A DNA stretch of 32,459 bases from NCBI GenBank assembly GCA_002255935.1, contig NKIO01000017.1, forward strand, positions 1-32,459. The letters run 5' to 3'. Source of the DNA: Comamonadaceae bacterium PBBC2. Its GTDB lineage: Bacteria; Pseudomonadota; Gammaproteobacteria; Burkholderiales; Burkholderiaceae_C. The notes below the pieces were generated by a model. That model ran no database searches. It had not been told where the DNA came from and saw only the letters and a program-made list of their open reading frames with translations. Every line of letters begins with the position of its first letter. Position 1 is the stretch's first letter. Of the stretch, positions 15,939 through 24,270 are shown in pieces. The position numbers and the translations under genes were made by a program.

Positions 15939-16715
15939 TCAATGGCCTCCTGCCTGGCTGTCGGCCACAGACGAGCCCAAATACGCTTCTTGCACTTTGG
16001 CGTTGGCGCGAACCGCCTCAGGGGTGTCAAAGGCGATCACCTCGCCATAAACCACCACGGCGATCTTGTCGGCCAGGCCAAACACCACGCCCATGTCGTG
16101 CTCCACCGTCAGCAGGGTTTTGCCCACGGTCACTTCTTTGATCAGGTGAATGAAGCGCGAGGTCTCGCTCTTGCTCATACCGGCTGTGGGTTCGTCCAGC
16201 AAGATCACGTCGGAGCCGCCCGCAATCGTGACGCCGATTTCCAGGGCGCGTTGCTCGGCGTAGGTGAGGTTCATGGCCAGCACATCGCGTTTTTTGTCGA
16301 GGTGGATCATGTCCATCAACTGCTCGGCGCGTTCGTTGGCGTCTTTCAAGCCCGAGAGGAACTTAAAAAACGTGTACTTGTAGCCCAGGCTCCAGAGCAC
16401 CGCACAGCGCAGGTTCTCGAAAACGCTGAGCTTGGGGAAGATGTTGGTGATCTGGAAGCTGCGCGACAGCCCCATGCGGTTGATCTCATAGGGTGTCTTG
16501 TGCTGAATGGCTTGGCCGTTGAGCAAAATGTCACCACTGGTGGGACCAAAACGGCCGCTGATCAGATTGAACAGCGTGGACTTGCCCGCACCGTTGGGCC
16601 CAATCACGGCCACACGCTCACCGGCTTGCACAGCCAAATTCACGCCACGGATGATTTCGGTCTTGCCGAAATTTTTGCGAACGTCTTTCAGTTCCAGTGC
16701 GTAGGTCGTACTCAT
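15939..16715 (-). CDS. livG: ABC transporter ATP-binding protein, LivG type, with altered signature motif
   Basis: A 258-residue LivG-like ATPase. Walker A GPNGAGKST (39-47, Lys45), Walker B ILLDEP (Asp174, Glu175) and the H-loop His206 (VEHD) are canonical. The ABC signature, normally LSYGEQ-like in LivG, reads LTYAEQ (150-155): Ala153 (codon GCC) replaces the conserved Gly. The start at 16715 overlaps the livM stop (ATGA) and has GGGAG upstream; a longer reading to 16772 lies inside livM and is not needed. It pairs with LivF to power the LivH-LivM channel. The altered signature would face LivF's altered Walker A in the dimer. Confidence 0.94.
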   Translation of the reverse strand: MSTTYALELKDVRKNFGKTEIIRGVNLAVQAGERVAVIGPNGAGKSTLFNLISGRFGPTSGDILLNGQAIQHKTPYEINRMGLSRSFQITNIFPKLSVFENLRCAVLWSLGYKYTFFKFLSGLKDANERAEQLMDMIHLDKKRDVLAMNLTYAEQRALEIGVTIAGGSDVILLDEPTAGMSKSETSRFIHLIKEVTVGKTLLTVEHDMGVVFGLADKIAVVVYGEVIAFDTPEAVRANAKVQEAYLGSSVADSQAGGH

Positions 16716-18004
16716 ACTGCAGTCTCCCGGCGCTTGATTTCTTTTTCGATCTCGGTCTGGATCACACCCCACTCCAGCATGTACTGGCGGCGGGTCACCT
16801 CAAACAAGCCCAAACCGGTGAGCATCACAAAGGTGCAGCCGAACCAGCTGTCCAGGCTCTTGGCGTTGAGGCTCACACCCATGAATTTGACGGTGTCGCC
16901 CAAAGCCGAATTGAGCTGCAGGTGGTAGACCATCTCGATCATGGCGCCAGCACCGGCCAACATCACAAAGGCCGTGAGGCCCAAGCCAAGGTAACTGGTC
17001 CAGATCTGTTTGAGCTTGCCGAACTTGGCCACGCGCAAATTCATCATGATCAAGCTGGCAATGCCGCCGGGGGCGTACATGACCATGAACAAGAAGACCA
17101 GCCCCAGGTACAGCAGCCAGGCTTTGGTCAGCTCAGACAAGAGCACAAAGGCGATCACCATCAAAATGGCGCCCAGAATGGGGCCAAAAAAGAAGGTCGC
17201 GCCACCCAAGAAGGTGAAGAGCAAATAGGCGCCCGAGCGACCTGCCCCGACCACTTCGGCGGTGACGATCTCGAAGTTCAGGGCGCCCAGGCCCCCGGCA
17301 ATGCCCGCAAAGAAACCAGCAATGATGAAGGCGATGTAACGCACACGTTGCGTGTTGTAGCCGATGAACTCGACACGCTCGGGGTTGTCACGCACGGCGT
17401 TCAAGATGCGGCCCAACGGCGTTTGCGTGAAGGCAAACATCAGCGCCACACACACAAAGGTGTAGGCCGCGATCAGGTAATACACCTGAATTTGCGGACC
17501 GTAGGTGATGCCAAAGAATGCTTGACCGGCCACGCGGTTGCCCGAGACACCGGCTTCGCCCCCGAAGAATTCGGAAAACATCAGGGACATGGCAAACACC
17601 AATTCGGCCACGCCCATGGTGATCATGGCAAACGGTGTACCCGACTTGCGGGTGGTCACATAGCCCAGCAAGATCGCAAAGCCCATGCCGGCCACGCCAC
17701 CCACGATGGGCAGCAAACTGATCGGAATGTGCAATTGGCCGCCGCTGACCATGTTGAGCGCATGGATGGCCATGTAGGAGCCCAGCCCCGTGTAAACCGC
17801 ATGGCCAAAGCTGAGCATGCCGCCCTGCCCCAACAAGATGTTGTAGGACAGGCAGGCGATGATGGCGATGCCCATTTGGGCCAGCATGGTGGTGGACAGG
17901 TTGCTGGTGAAGACCAGCGGGGCGACCAAGAGCACCAGAGCAAACAAGCTCCAGATGACCCAACGGCCGACGTTGTAGGGTTTGAATTTGTAAACAGCAG
18001 CCAT
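16712..18004 (-). CDS. livM: Branched-chain-type ABC transporter permease LivM with C-terminal extension
   Basis: A 430-residue multi-pass membrane protein. The LivM core is seen in SYNILLGQGGMLSFGHAVY (53-71), the EAA-like cytoplasmic coupling loop with LGRILNAVRDNPERVEFIGYN (197-217) and FTFLGGATFFFGPILGA. The usual family end, MYAPGGI, is at 309-315. After it comes an additional ~105 residues containing two more probable membrane helices (about 337-358 and 384-402) and a charged cytoplasmic tail rich in Glu/Lys/Arg. E. coli LivM reaches similar length by an N-terminal, not a C-terminal, extension. It is separated from livH by 3 bp and overlaps livG by 4 bp. Confidence 0.93.
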   Translation of the reverse strand: MAAVYKFKPYNVGRWVIWSLFALVLLVAPLVFTSNLSTTMLAQMGIAIIACLSYNILLGQGGMLSFGHAVYTGLGSYMAIHALNMVSGGQLHIPISLLPIVGGVAGMGFAILLGYVTTRKSGTPFAMITMGVAELVFAMSLMFSEFFGGEAGVSGNRVAGQAFFGITYGPQIQVYYLIAAYTFVCVALMFAFTQTPLGRILNAVRDNPERVEFIGYNTQRVRYIAFIIAGFFAGIAGGLGALNFEIVTAEVVGAGRSGAYLLFTFLGGATFFFGPILGAILMVIAFVLLSELTKAWLLYLGLVFLFMVMYAPGGIASLIMMNLRVAKFGKLKQIWTSYLGLGLTAFVMLAGAGAMIEMVYHLQLNSALGDTVKFMGVSLNAKSLDSWFGCTFVMLTGLGLFEVTRRQYMLEWGVIQTEIEKEIKRRETAV

Positions 18005-18007
18005 GTC

Positions 18008-19042
18008 TTAACCCTCGCGTGTACCCAAAAGACCCTTGGGGCGGAAGATCAGGATCAGCACCAGGAACAAATACGGCAGGATCGGCGCGACCTGCGACAC
18101 CGTGAGCTTGGCAAAGGTGTTGTCCTGCGTTGCCGCAGAGACCGCCCAACCCATGTCCTTGGCCAACACCAAAAAGGAATAGTCGATGGCCACGGCAAAG
18201 GTCTGGATCACACCGATCAAGACCGACGCGAGGAATGCGCCCGACAAGGAGCCCATGCCGCCCACCACCACCACCACGAAGATGACCGAACCCACCGTGG
18301 CGGCCATGGCCGGTTCGGTGACAAAGGTGCTGCCACCGATGACGCCGGCCAGACCGGCCAAGCCGGTACCGGCACCAAACACCAGCATGAAGACACGCGG
18401 CACGTTGTGCCCCAAGGCCTCGGCCATTTCGGGGTGGGTCAATGCCGCTTGAATGACCAAGCCGATGCGGGTGCGCGTGAGCAAGAGCCACAAGGACATC
18501 AGCATCAACAAGGCCACCAACATCATGAAGGCTCGCGTGGCGGGGAATGGCGAGCACAACAAGCGCACCGCCACATCAGCGGCACTGCACATGTCAGCGG
18601 GTGCAGCACCCCAGACCATGCTCAGGCCATTGACCGAGTGGTTGATGAGGGTGAATGCCGAGCTGCGCAGGATTTCAGGCGGCTGGAACTCCACGGCCGT
18701 GCGGCCCCAGACCAACTGGATCAACTCCAGCACGACGTAGGACAAGCCGAAAGTCACCAACAACTCGGGCACATGGCCGAAGGGGTGAACTTTGCGCAAG
18801 GTGACGCGCTCAAACAAGGCGCCACAAGCACCGACCAAAAGCGGTGCGATGACCAAGGCAGGCCAAAATCCGATAAAACCCGACAGGGTGTAACCGAAAT
18901 AGGCGCCGATCATGTAGAAACTGGCGTGCGCAAAGTTGAGCACACCCATCATGCTGAAAATCAAGGTCAGCCCAGAGCTGAGCATGAAGAGCAACAGCCC
19001 GTAACTGAGGCCGTTGAGCATGGAGATGATGAAAAACTCCAT
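18008..19042 (-). CDS. livH: Branched-chain-type ABC transporter permease LivH
   Basis: A 344-residue polytopic permease with the LivH opening GLSYGLLLFMLSSGLTLIFSMMGVLNFAHASFYM and the C-terminal FRPKGLLG. It is about 40-50 residues longer than typical LivH. The added residues seem to lie in a loop around 125-170 (with three Cys: two in or near ADMCSAAD/LLCS) and in another near 285-315 (KDMGWAVSAATQDNTFAK), probably periplasmic. It forms the channel with LivM. The start has only a weak SD (AGCGG). The gene lies 147 bp from the binding-protein gene, with a terminator-like hairpin between, so it is probably expressed at a lower level than that gene. Confidence 0.92.
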   Translation of the reverse strand: MEFFIISMLNGLSYGLLLFMLSSGLTLIFSMMGVLNFAHASFYMIGAYFGYTLSGFIGFWPALVIAPLLVGACGALFERVTLRKVHPFGHVPELLVTFGLSYVVLELIQLVWGRTAVEFQPPEILRSSAFTLINHSVNGLSMVWGAAPADMCSAADVAVRLLCSPFPATRAFMMLVALLMLMSLWLLLTRTRIGLVIQAALTHPEMAEALGHNVPRVFMLVFGAGTGLAGLAGVIGGSTFVTEPAMAATVGSVIFVVVVVGGMGSLSGAFLASVLIGVIQTFAVAIDYSFLVLAKDMGWAVSAATQDNTFAKLTVSQVAPILPYLFLVLILIFRPKGLLGTREG

Positions 19043-19092
19043 AAATACCGCTACTTTCCAGGCTTTGAGGGCCTAACTTCGTTACCGAAAGT

Positions 19093-19110
19093 GGGTTGAG
19101 CGTTCAACCC
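19093..19110 (-). other. Hairpin GGGTTGA-GCGT-TCAACCC upstream of livH
   Basis: A perfect 7-bp inverted repeat with a 4-nt loop, about 50 bp upstream of the livH start and downstream of the terminator-like hairpin. No T run. It may protect the 5' end of a processed livHMGF transcript; function unproven. Confidence 0.4.
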
Positions 19111-19137
19111 GAAACACACGTGTCGCAACACGCCAAG

Positions 19138-19171
19138 AAAAAGGCCCGATAACGGTCGAGGTCATCGGGCC
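19138..19171 (-). terminator. Intrinsic terminator/attenuator after the binding-protein gene
   Basis: GGCCCGAT and ATCGGGCC form a perfect 8-bp GC-rich stem with a 13-nt loop. On the minus strand it is followed by TTTTTC. It lies about 20 bp after the binding-protein stop codon. In ABC importer operons such elements commonly let the binding protein be made in excess over the membrane subunits. Confidence 0.82.
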
Positions 19172-19189
19172 CGGGAGCCGCAAGGCCAA

Positions 19190-20422
19190 TCAGCCTGGAC
19201 GCTTCATCTGGCAGCTGGTGGGCGTGCTGGAGACATACGATGGGAACTCCTTGACGGGCGCCAAGGTCATGCCGGTGTTTTCAGGGCTGTAGGGGTACTT
19301 CTTGTCCGCCTTTTGCCACACGGTCATGTACAGCGGCTGCTGCAGTTGGTGGTCGGTTTTGCGCATTTGCACTTCACCGTTGAAGTTCTTGAAGGTGATG
19401 CCTTCCATGGCAGCGGCCACTTTGACCGGATCGGTCGATTTGGCCTGAGCCATCGCGTTGCTCAGGATGTTGAAAATCGAAATCACCGAGCCTGTGTAGA
19501 AGTCGTCGTTGAACTTGGCCTTGAATTCAGCCATCGACTTGCCCAGGTCCCCACCCATGTTGTAGTGGTTGTAGGCGATCTGGTACACGCGGCCTGCACC
19601 GCCAGTACCCAAGGCTGTGGGCGTGCCGGTCACACCGGTGTAGTAGGTGTAGAACTTGCCGTTGTAGCCGCCTTCGTTGGCTGCTTTGACCAGCAGCGCC
19701 AAGTCAGAACCCCAGTTGCCGGTGATGACGGTGTCAGCGCCAGAAGCTTTGATCTTGGCGATGTAGGGCGAGAAATCACGAACTTGGGCCAAGGGGTGCA
19801 GGTCTTCGCCCACGATCTGGATGTCAGCACGTTTGCGGGCCAGGTTTTCCTTGGCGAACTTGGCCACTTGGTGACCGTGCGAATAGTTCTGGTTGAACAG
19901 GTACACCTTCTTGATGTCTTTTTGGTCGGCCATGAAGGTGGTCATGGCTTCGATCTTCATCGAGGTGTCGGCATCAAAGCGGAAGTGCCAGTAGCTGCAC
20001 TTGCTGTTGGTGAAATCGGGGTCCACAGCCGAGTGGTTCAGGAAGATGATTTCCTTGCCAGGGTTGCGCTCGTTGTGTTTGTTGACCGCTTCGATCAGTG
20101 CACCTGCCACAGAAGAACCGTTGCCTTGTGTGATGTAGCGCACGCCTTGGTCCATGGCGGCTTTGAGAGCGTTCAAGCTTTCAGCGGGGCTCAACTTGTT
20201 GTCGATGCCAATCACTTCGAACTTCACACCCGCTGGGTTGGATTTGCTGAACTTCTCGGCAAAAAACTGGAAGCTTTTGAGCTGGTTGCTGCCCACGGGG
20301 GCCATCAGACCCGACAAAGGATCGATCCAAGCGATTTTGACGGTTTCGCCTTTTTGTGCGAAGGCGCCAAAAGCGCAAGTGCTCAGTGCTGCGGCAGCGA
20401 TCAAGCGGGTGGTGAATTTCAT
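19190..20422 (-). CDS. ABC transporter periplasmic substrate-binding protein (Leu/Ile/Val-binding type fold)
   Basis: A 410-residue protein with a Sec signal peptide (MKFTTRLIAAAALSTC..., cleavage AFA-QK after residue 22). The mature part is a type I periplasmic binding fold: WIDPLSGLMAPVGSNQL near the start, the region QGNGSSVAGALIEAVN that usually contacts ligand, and the hinge stretch ADTVITGNWGSDLALL. Two Cys in the mature protein (KCSYWHF and SCQMKRPG) could form a disulfide. It captures the solute for LivHMGF. The family binds amino acids, but also aromatic, fatty and dicarboxylic acids in catabolic loci, which this context favours. The ATG has AGGAGA 7 nt upstream. Confidence 0.93.
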   Translation of the reverse strand: MKFTTRLIAAAALSTCAFGAFAQKGETVKIAWIDPLSGLMAPVGSNQLKSFQFFAEKFSKSNPAGVKFEVIGIDNKLSPAESLNALKAAMDQGVRYITQGNGSSVAGALIEAVNKHNERNPGKEIIFLNHSAVDPDFTNSKCSYWHFRFDADTSMKIEAMTTFMADQKDIKKVYLFNQNYSHGHQVAKFAKENLARKRADIQIVGEDLHPLAQVRDFSPYIAKIKASGADTVITGNWGSDLALLVKAANEGGYNGKFYTYYTGVTGTPTALGTGGAGRVYQIAYNHYNMGGDLGKSMAEFKAKFNDDFYTGSVISIFNILSNAMAQAKSTDPVKVAAAMEGITFKNFNGEVQMRKTDHQLQQPLYMTVWQKADKKYPYSPENTGMTLAPVKEFPSYVSSTPTSCQMKRPG

Positions 20423-20454
20423 TCAAAGTCTCCTGCGTTGTGAATCAGACGGTG

Positions 20455-20534
20455 TCAGCGTAACCGCTGATTTCACAAACTCGCTCGGGGTTTGCACCTA
20501 AGCTGTATCACCCTTGCGACTTGAGTGGCGCAAG
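20455..20534. promoter_or_regulatory. Cluster of three dyads in the leader of the binding-protein gene
   Basis: Within the 129-bp gap between the ligase and the binding-protein gene there are three inverted repeats. They are TCAGCG-TAAC-CGCTGA (20455-20470, perfect), CAAAC-N9-GTTTG (20476-20494) and CTTGCG-N10-CGCAAG (20513-20534). No convincing -35/-10 pair was found on the minus strand. The dense symmetry suggests a regulated promoter or structured leader, but each arm is short. Confidence 0.35.
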
Positions 20535-20551
20535 AGGTGATTTGTCTCACA

Positions 20552-22180
20552 TCAAAGGCCGGGCAAAACGTAGTCTGTCAGCTGCTCACGCAAACGGGTT
20601 TTGAGCATCTTGCCGGTGGCCCCCAAGGGGATCGCATCCACAAAAACCACATCGTCCGGGATCTGCCATTTGGCGGTCTTGCCGTCGTAGAACTGAATGA
20701 GTTCATCGCGAGTAACTTCCGCGCCTGGTTTTTTGACCACACACACAATGGGCCTTTCGTCCCACTTGGGGTGGCGAATGCCGATGCACGCGGCCATGGC
20801 CACAGCGGGGTGGGCCATGGCGATGTTTTCAATGTCGATGGAGCTGATCCATTCGCCACCGGACTTGATCACATCTTTGCTGCGGTCGGTGATTTGCATG
20901 AAGCCATCGGTGTCGATGGTGGCCACGTCGCCCGTGGGGAACCAGCCGTCCACCAAAGGATCGCCGCCTTCAGCCTTGAAGTAATTGGCAATCACCCAGG
21001 GGCCTTTGACCAAGAGATCGCCCGCGGCTTTGCCGTCATGCGGCAGCTCACGGCCATCGGCATCGACGATTTTCATGTCGATGCCAAAAATGCAGCGGCC
21101 TTGCTTCATGCGCAACTTCATCTGTTCGGCTTCGGGCAAGTTTTCGTGCTTGTTTTTGAGGTTGCTCAGCGTGCCCAGGGGGCTGAGTTCGGTCATGCCC
21201 CAAGCGTGCAGCACATCCACGCCGTAGTCTTCGCGGAAAGCCGTGATCATCGCGGGTGGGCAGGCCGAGCCACCGATCACCGTGCGGTTGAGTTTGGAGA
21301 ACTTCAGGCCCGCAGGCTTCATGTGCCCCAGCAGCATTTGCCAGACGGTGGGCACACCGGCTGCGAAGGTCACGCCTTCGGCTTCGATCAGTTCGTACAC
21401 CGATTTGCCATCCAATGCCGGGCCGGGGAAGACCAGCTTGGCCCCCACCATGGCCGCGCTGTAGGGGATGCCCCAAGCGTTGACGTGGAACATGGGCACC
21501 ACGGGCAAGATCGAATCGCGAGCCGAGATGCACATCACGTCTGGCAAAGCCGCCGCGTACGCGTGCAGCAAAGTGGACCGGTGGCTGTACAGCGCGCCTT
21601 TGGGGTTGCCTGTGGTGCCGCTGGTGTAGCACAAGGTGCAGGCGGTGTTTTCGTCCAGCTGAGGCCAGGTGTAGGTGTCGGACTGCGCGCCCATCCAAGT
21701 TTCGTAACTGACCAGACCCGGGATGCCGGTGTCGGCCGGCAATTTGTCGGCATCGCACAAAGCCACGTACTGGCGGATCGTGGAGCATTGGGCATGGACC
21801 GCTTGCACCAAGGGCAAGAAGCTCATGTCAAAGCACAGCACATGGTCTTCGGCATGGTTGGCGATCCAGGCGATTTGCTCGGGGTGCAAACGTGGGTTGA
21901 TGGTGTGCAGCACACGGCCAGAGCCGCTGACCCCAAAGTACAGCTCCAGGTGGCGGTAGCCGTTCCAGGCCAGCGTGGCAATGCGGCTGCCTTGAGGCAC
22001 TTGCATGCCATCGAGGGTGTTGGCCACTTGGCGCGCGCGTTTGGCCGCTTGGGCCCAGTTGTAGCGGTGGATATCACCTTCTGCGCGGCGAGAAACGATT
22101 TCGCCATCGCCGTGGTGGCGCTCAGCAAATTCAATCAAAGAAGAAATCAGCAAAGATTGCTGTTGCATCAGTCCCAACAT
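20552..22180 (-). CDS. AMP-forming acyl-CoA ligase, AlkK-like (medium-chain fatty acid)
   Basis: A 542-residue adenylate-forming enzyme with the P-loop [11 protein letters not shown] (185-195), the block [32 protein letters not shown], the hinge [16 protein letters not shown] and the C-terminal catalytic Lys524 in GATGKMLK. By memory it follows Pseudomonas AlkK (about 546 residues) closely from the first residues (MLGLM). AlkK activates medium-chain fatty acids to acyl-CoA. The start at 22180 is chosen from that match and from GGAGA upstream; an in-frame extension to 22213 is unlikely. It is the first gene of the locus and would activate the acid imported by the adjacent transporter. It is divergent from selO. 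Confidence 0.94.
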   Translation of the reverse strand: MLGLMQQQSLLISSLIEFAERHHGDGEIVSRRAEGDIHRYNWAQAAKRARQVANTLDGMQVPQGSRIATLAWNGYRHLELYFGVSGSGRVLHTINPRLHPEQIAWIANHAEDHVLCFDMSFLPLVQAVHAQCSTIRQYVALCDADKLPADTGIPGLVSYETWMGAQSDTYTWPQLDENTACTLCYTSGTTGNPKGALYSHRSTLLHAYAAALPDVMCISARDSILPVVPMFHVNAWGIPYSAAMVGAKLVFPGPALDGKSVYELIEAEGVTFAAGVPTVWQMLLGHMKPAGLKFSKLNRTVIGGSACPPAMITAFREDYGVDVLHAWGMTELSPLGTLSNLKNKHENLPEAEQMKLRMKQGRCIFGIDMKIVDADGRELPHDGKAAGDLLVKGPWVIANYFKAEGGDPLVDGWFPTGDVATIDTDGFMQITDRSKDVIKSGGEWISSIDIENIAMAHPAVAMAACIGIRHPKWDERPIVCVVKKPGAEVTRDELIQFYDGKTAKWQIPDDVVFVDAIPLGATGKMLKTRLREQLTDYVLPGL

Positions 22181-22239
22181 GTGATGGTCTCCGGTCAAAG
22201 GGTCAAAAATCACTTTTCATTGTGCCCCCATTCGGGCGC

Positions 22240-22265
22240 GGCGCAGAGGATAAGCCCTCTGCGCC
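22240..22265. promoter_or_regulatory. 10-bp perfect dyad in the alkK-like/selO divergent region
   Basis: GGCGCAGAGG and CCTCTGCGCC are exact reverse complements around ATAAGC. The element lies 35 bp before the selO ATG and 60 bp before the ligase start, between divergent genes and with no T tract, so it is not a terminator of either. It could be a shared operator or a 5'-UTR hairpin. Confidence 0.5.
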
Positions 22266-22299
22266 CGTGTGCTCTTGTCAAGGGCGAGACAATGGCGGC

Positions 22300-23823
22300 A
22301 TGTCAGAACCCCATTCACCCGCATCGCCTAGCACCCCGCCTTTGGATTGGCAACACCGCTTGACGCAGCTGGGCCCCCAGTTTTTCACCCGCTTGCAGCC
22401 CACCCCCTTGGCGGCGCCTGCCTGGGCGGCCCGCAACCACGCGCTGGCCGATGAACTGGGTTGGTCGGCCTTGCTGGACGATGCGCACCTGAGCGCCCTG
22501 GCTGGCAATGCCTTGCTTGCGGGCTCTGACCCCTTGGCCACGGTCTACAGCGGCCACCAGTTTGGTCATTGGGCCGGTCAACTGGGCGATGGCCGTGCCA
22601 TTTGGCTGGGCGAAGCGGCATCCGCGCTGGGCCTGCAAGAAATCCAGCTCAAGGGGGCAGGCCCTACGCCCTACTCCCGCCGAGGCGATGGCCGGGCGGT
22701 GTTGCGATCGAGCATTCGCGAATACCTGTGCAGCGAGGCCATGCATGGCCTGGGCATTCCCACCACCCGCGCCTTGAGCTTGGTCGCGTCGCCCGAGCCG
22801 GTGCGCCGCGAAACGCTGGAGACCGCCGCTGTGGTGGCCCGTTTGGCCCCCAGTTTTTTGCGCTTTGGCCATTTGGAGCACTTTGCTGCCCAAGGCGATG
22901 TGGACAGTTTGCGGACTTTGGTCGATCACTTCATCGCTCACCACTTGCCCCAGGCCGATGAACGCGCGGCAGGGTGGCAAGGCAACCGCTATGCCGCCCT
23001 CTTGGACCTGGTCCAGGAGAGCACCGCCCGTTTGTTGGCCCAGTGGCAAGCCGTGGGCTTTTGCCACGGCGTGATGAACACCGACAACATGAGCCTCTTG
23101 GGCCTGACCCTCGATTACGGGCCCTTCCAGTTCATGGACGGTTTTGACCCGGGCCACATTTGCAACCACACCGACACCCAAGGCCGCTACGCCTACAGCC
23201 GCCAGCCCAACATCGCTTACTGGAACCTGTTTTGTCTGGCGCAAGCCCTGCTGCCTTTGATCGAAGACCAAGACCTGACCCTGCAGGTTTTGGAGGGTTA
23301 CAAAACTGGTTTCCCCCGCGCTTTGGGCGACGCCATGCGCGCCAAACTGGGGCTGGTTGGTGCATTGGCCAGCGATGATTTGCGCGAGTCCGATTGGTCC
23401 TTGGTCGAGGATTTGCTGCAATTGATGGCCACGCAGCGACTGGACTTCACCCATTTTTGGCGGCAATTGAGCCACGCTGTGGCGGCTCACCAAGAAGGAA
23501 GCCTGGCGGCGTTCGAGCCGGTGCGTGATTTGTTTGTCGATCGGGACAGCTGGCAAGCTTGGCTGCTTCGCTACTTGCAGCGCTTGGGCGCTGCGAATTT
23601 CAGCGAAGTCGGCCAAAGCATGCTGCGCGTCAACCCCAAGTTCGTCTTGCGCAACCACCTGGCCGAAATCGCCATCCGCAAAGCACAGTCGGGCGACTTC
23701 AGCGAAATCGAGACCCTGCACAACTTGCTAAAGTCCCCCTTCGACGAGCATCCGGGCTTTGAAGCCTATGCCGACCTGCCGCCCGATTGGGCCCGTCAAC
23801 TGGAAATCAGCTGTTCATCATGA
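22300..23823 (+). CDS. selO: Protein adenylyltransferase SelO (YdiU family)
   Basis: A 507-residue pseudokinase-fold enzyme that transfers AMP from ATP to hydroxyl side chains of proteins, linked to redox stress. The SelO landmarks are [18 protein letters not shown] (83-100), [19 protein letters not shown] with Lys118, Glu141 in SIREYL, and HGVMNTDN with Asp262/Asn263. Asp272 lies in [14 protein letters not shown], and the family C-terminus ends in SCSS with its conserved Cys. The spacing of Asp262, Asn263 and Asp272 matches that known in bacterial SelO. The ATG at 22300 has no properly spaced SD; an in-frame start at 22222 would add an unlikely 26 residues through the dyad. The stop overlaps the msrB ATG (ATGA), so the two are coupled. 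Confidence 0.96.
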   Translation: MSEPHSPASPSTPPLDWQHRLTQLGPQFFTRLQPTPLAAPAWAARNHALADELGWSALLDDAHLSALAGNALLAGSDPLATVYSGHQFGHWAGQLGDGRAIWLGEAASALGLQEIQLKGAGPTPYSRRGDGRAVLRSSIREYLCSEAMHGLGIPTTRALSLVASPEPVRRETLETAAVVARLAPSFLRFGHLEHFAAQGDVDSLRTLVDHFIAHHLPQADERAAGWQGNRYAALLDLVQESTARLLAQWQAVGFCHGVMNTDNMSLLGLTLDYGPFQFMDGFDPGHICNHTDTQGRYAYSRQPNIAYWNLFCLAQALLPLIEDQDLTLQVLEGYKTGFPRALGDAMRAKLGLVGALASDDLRESDWSLVEDLLQLMATQRLDFTHFWRQLSHAVAAHQEGSLAAFEPVRDLFVDRDSWQAWLLRYLQRLGAANFSEVGQSMLRVNPKFVLRNHLAEIAIRKAQSGDFSEIETLHNLLKSPFDEHPGFEAYADLPPDWARQLEISCSS

Positions 23824-24224
23824 CCATCACCAAAACCGATCAAGAGTGGCGCGAGATCTTGCAAGCCAAAGGCGCCGAGCCTGTGGCCTACGCCGTGACG
23901 CGCCAAGCCGCCACCGAGCGCCCCTTCACCGGCAAATACGAGTCGCACTGGGCCACAGGCATTTACCGCTGCATTTGCTGCGATGCCGAGCTGTTCAAGT
24001 CCGACACCAAGTTTGACGCTGGCTGCGGCTGGCCCAGCTTTTCGCAGGCGGCAACCGAGCACGCCATCCAAGAAAACGTCGACCGCAGCCACGGCATGGT
24101 GCGGGTGGAAACGGTTTGTGCCCAATGCGGTGCGCACCTGGGTCATGTGTTCGAAGACGGCCCAGCCCCCACGGGCTTGCGCTACTGCATGAACTCCGCT
24201 TCGTTAGACTTCGAGCCTTTGTGA
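23820..24224 (+). CDS. msrB: Peptide-methionine (R)-S-oxide reductase MsrB
   Basis: A 134-residue MsrB that reduces Met-R-sulfoxide in proteins. Zinc-binding pairs Cys51/Cys54 and Cys100/Cys103 are present, as is GCGWPSF (Cys69 possible resolving residue). The block [12 protein letters not shown] leads to catalytic Cys123 in RYCMNSASL. No signal peptide, so cytoplasmic. The start at 23820 overlaps the selO stop; a reading from 23787 lies inside selO and is not needed. Coupling with SelO joins two oxidative-stress protein-modification functions. Confidence 0.97.
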   Translation: MTITKTDQEWREILQAKGAEPVAYAVTRQAATERPFTGKYESHWATGIYRCICCDAELFKSDTKFDAGCGWPSFSQAATEHAIQENVDRSHGMVRVETVCAQCGAHLGHVFEDGPAPTGLRYCMNSASLDFEPL

Positions 24225-24231
24225 TGAACCC

Positions 24232-24256
24232 GGGCGGCGTCCATGTGACACCGCCC
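24232..24256 (+). other. Hairpin between msrB and yciB
   Basis: GGGCGG and CCGCCC pair across 13 nt, with a further GT/AC inner pair, in the 46-bp gap between the genes. No T tract follows, so read-through into yciB is expected. It may reduce expression of, or stabilise, the downstream mRNA. Confidence 0.35.
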
Positions 24257-24270
24257 CAACCGCCCCTGAC

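Noticed and set aside
16697..19099. An 800-codon plus-strand open frame opposite the liv genes
   Set aside because: It is antisense to livM/livH, which have full family motifs. The translated product is rich in His, Gln and Gly with no recognisable domain, the usual shadow of high-GC codon usage.
20375..20380. Lipoprotein processing of the binding protein at Cys16 (LSTC)
   Set aside because: Thr before the Cys is a poor lipobox, while a good signal peptidase I site AFA-QK lies six residues later.
22193..22207. Tandem GGTCAAA repeat (period 8) upstream of the ligase start
   Set aside because: Only two 7-bp copies next to the RBS; too short to separate from chance.
20525..22363. A 612-codon plus-strand open frame across the ligase and into the selO leader
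   Set aside because: Antisense to an AlkK-like ligase with all adenylation motifs; its end runs through selO in another frame.
22315..23721. A 468-codon minus-strand open frame opposite selO
   Set aside because: Antisense shadow; the SelO catalytic residues are all on the plus strand.
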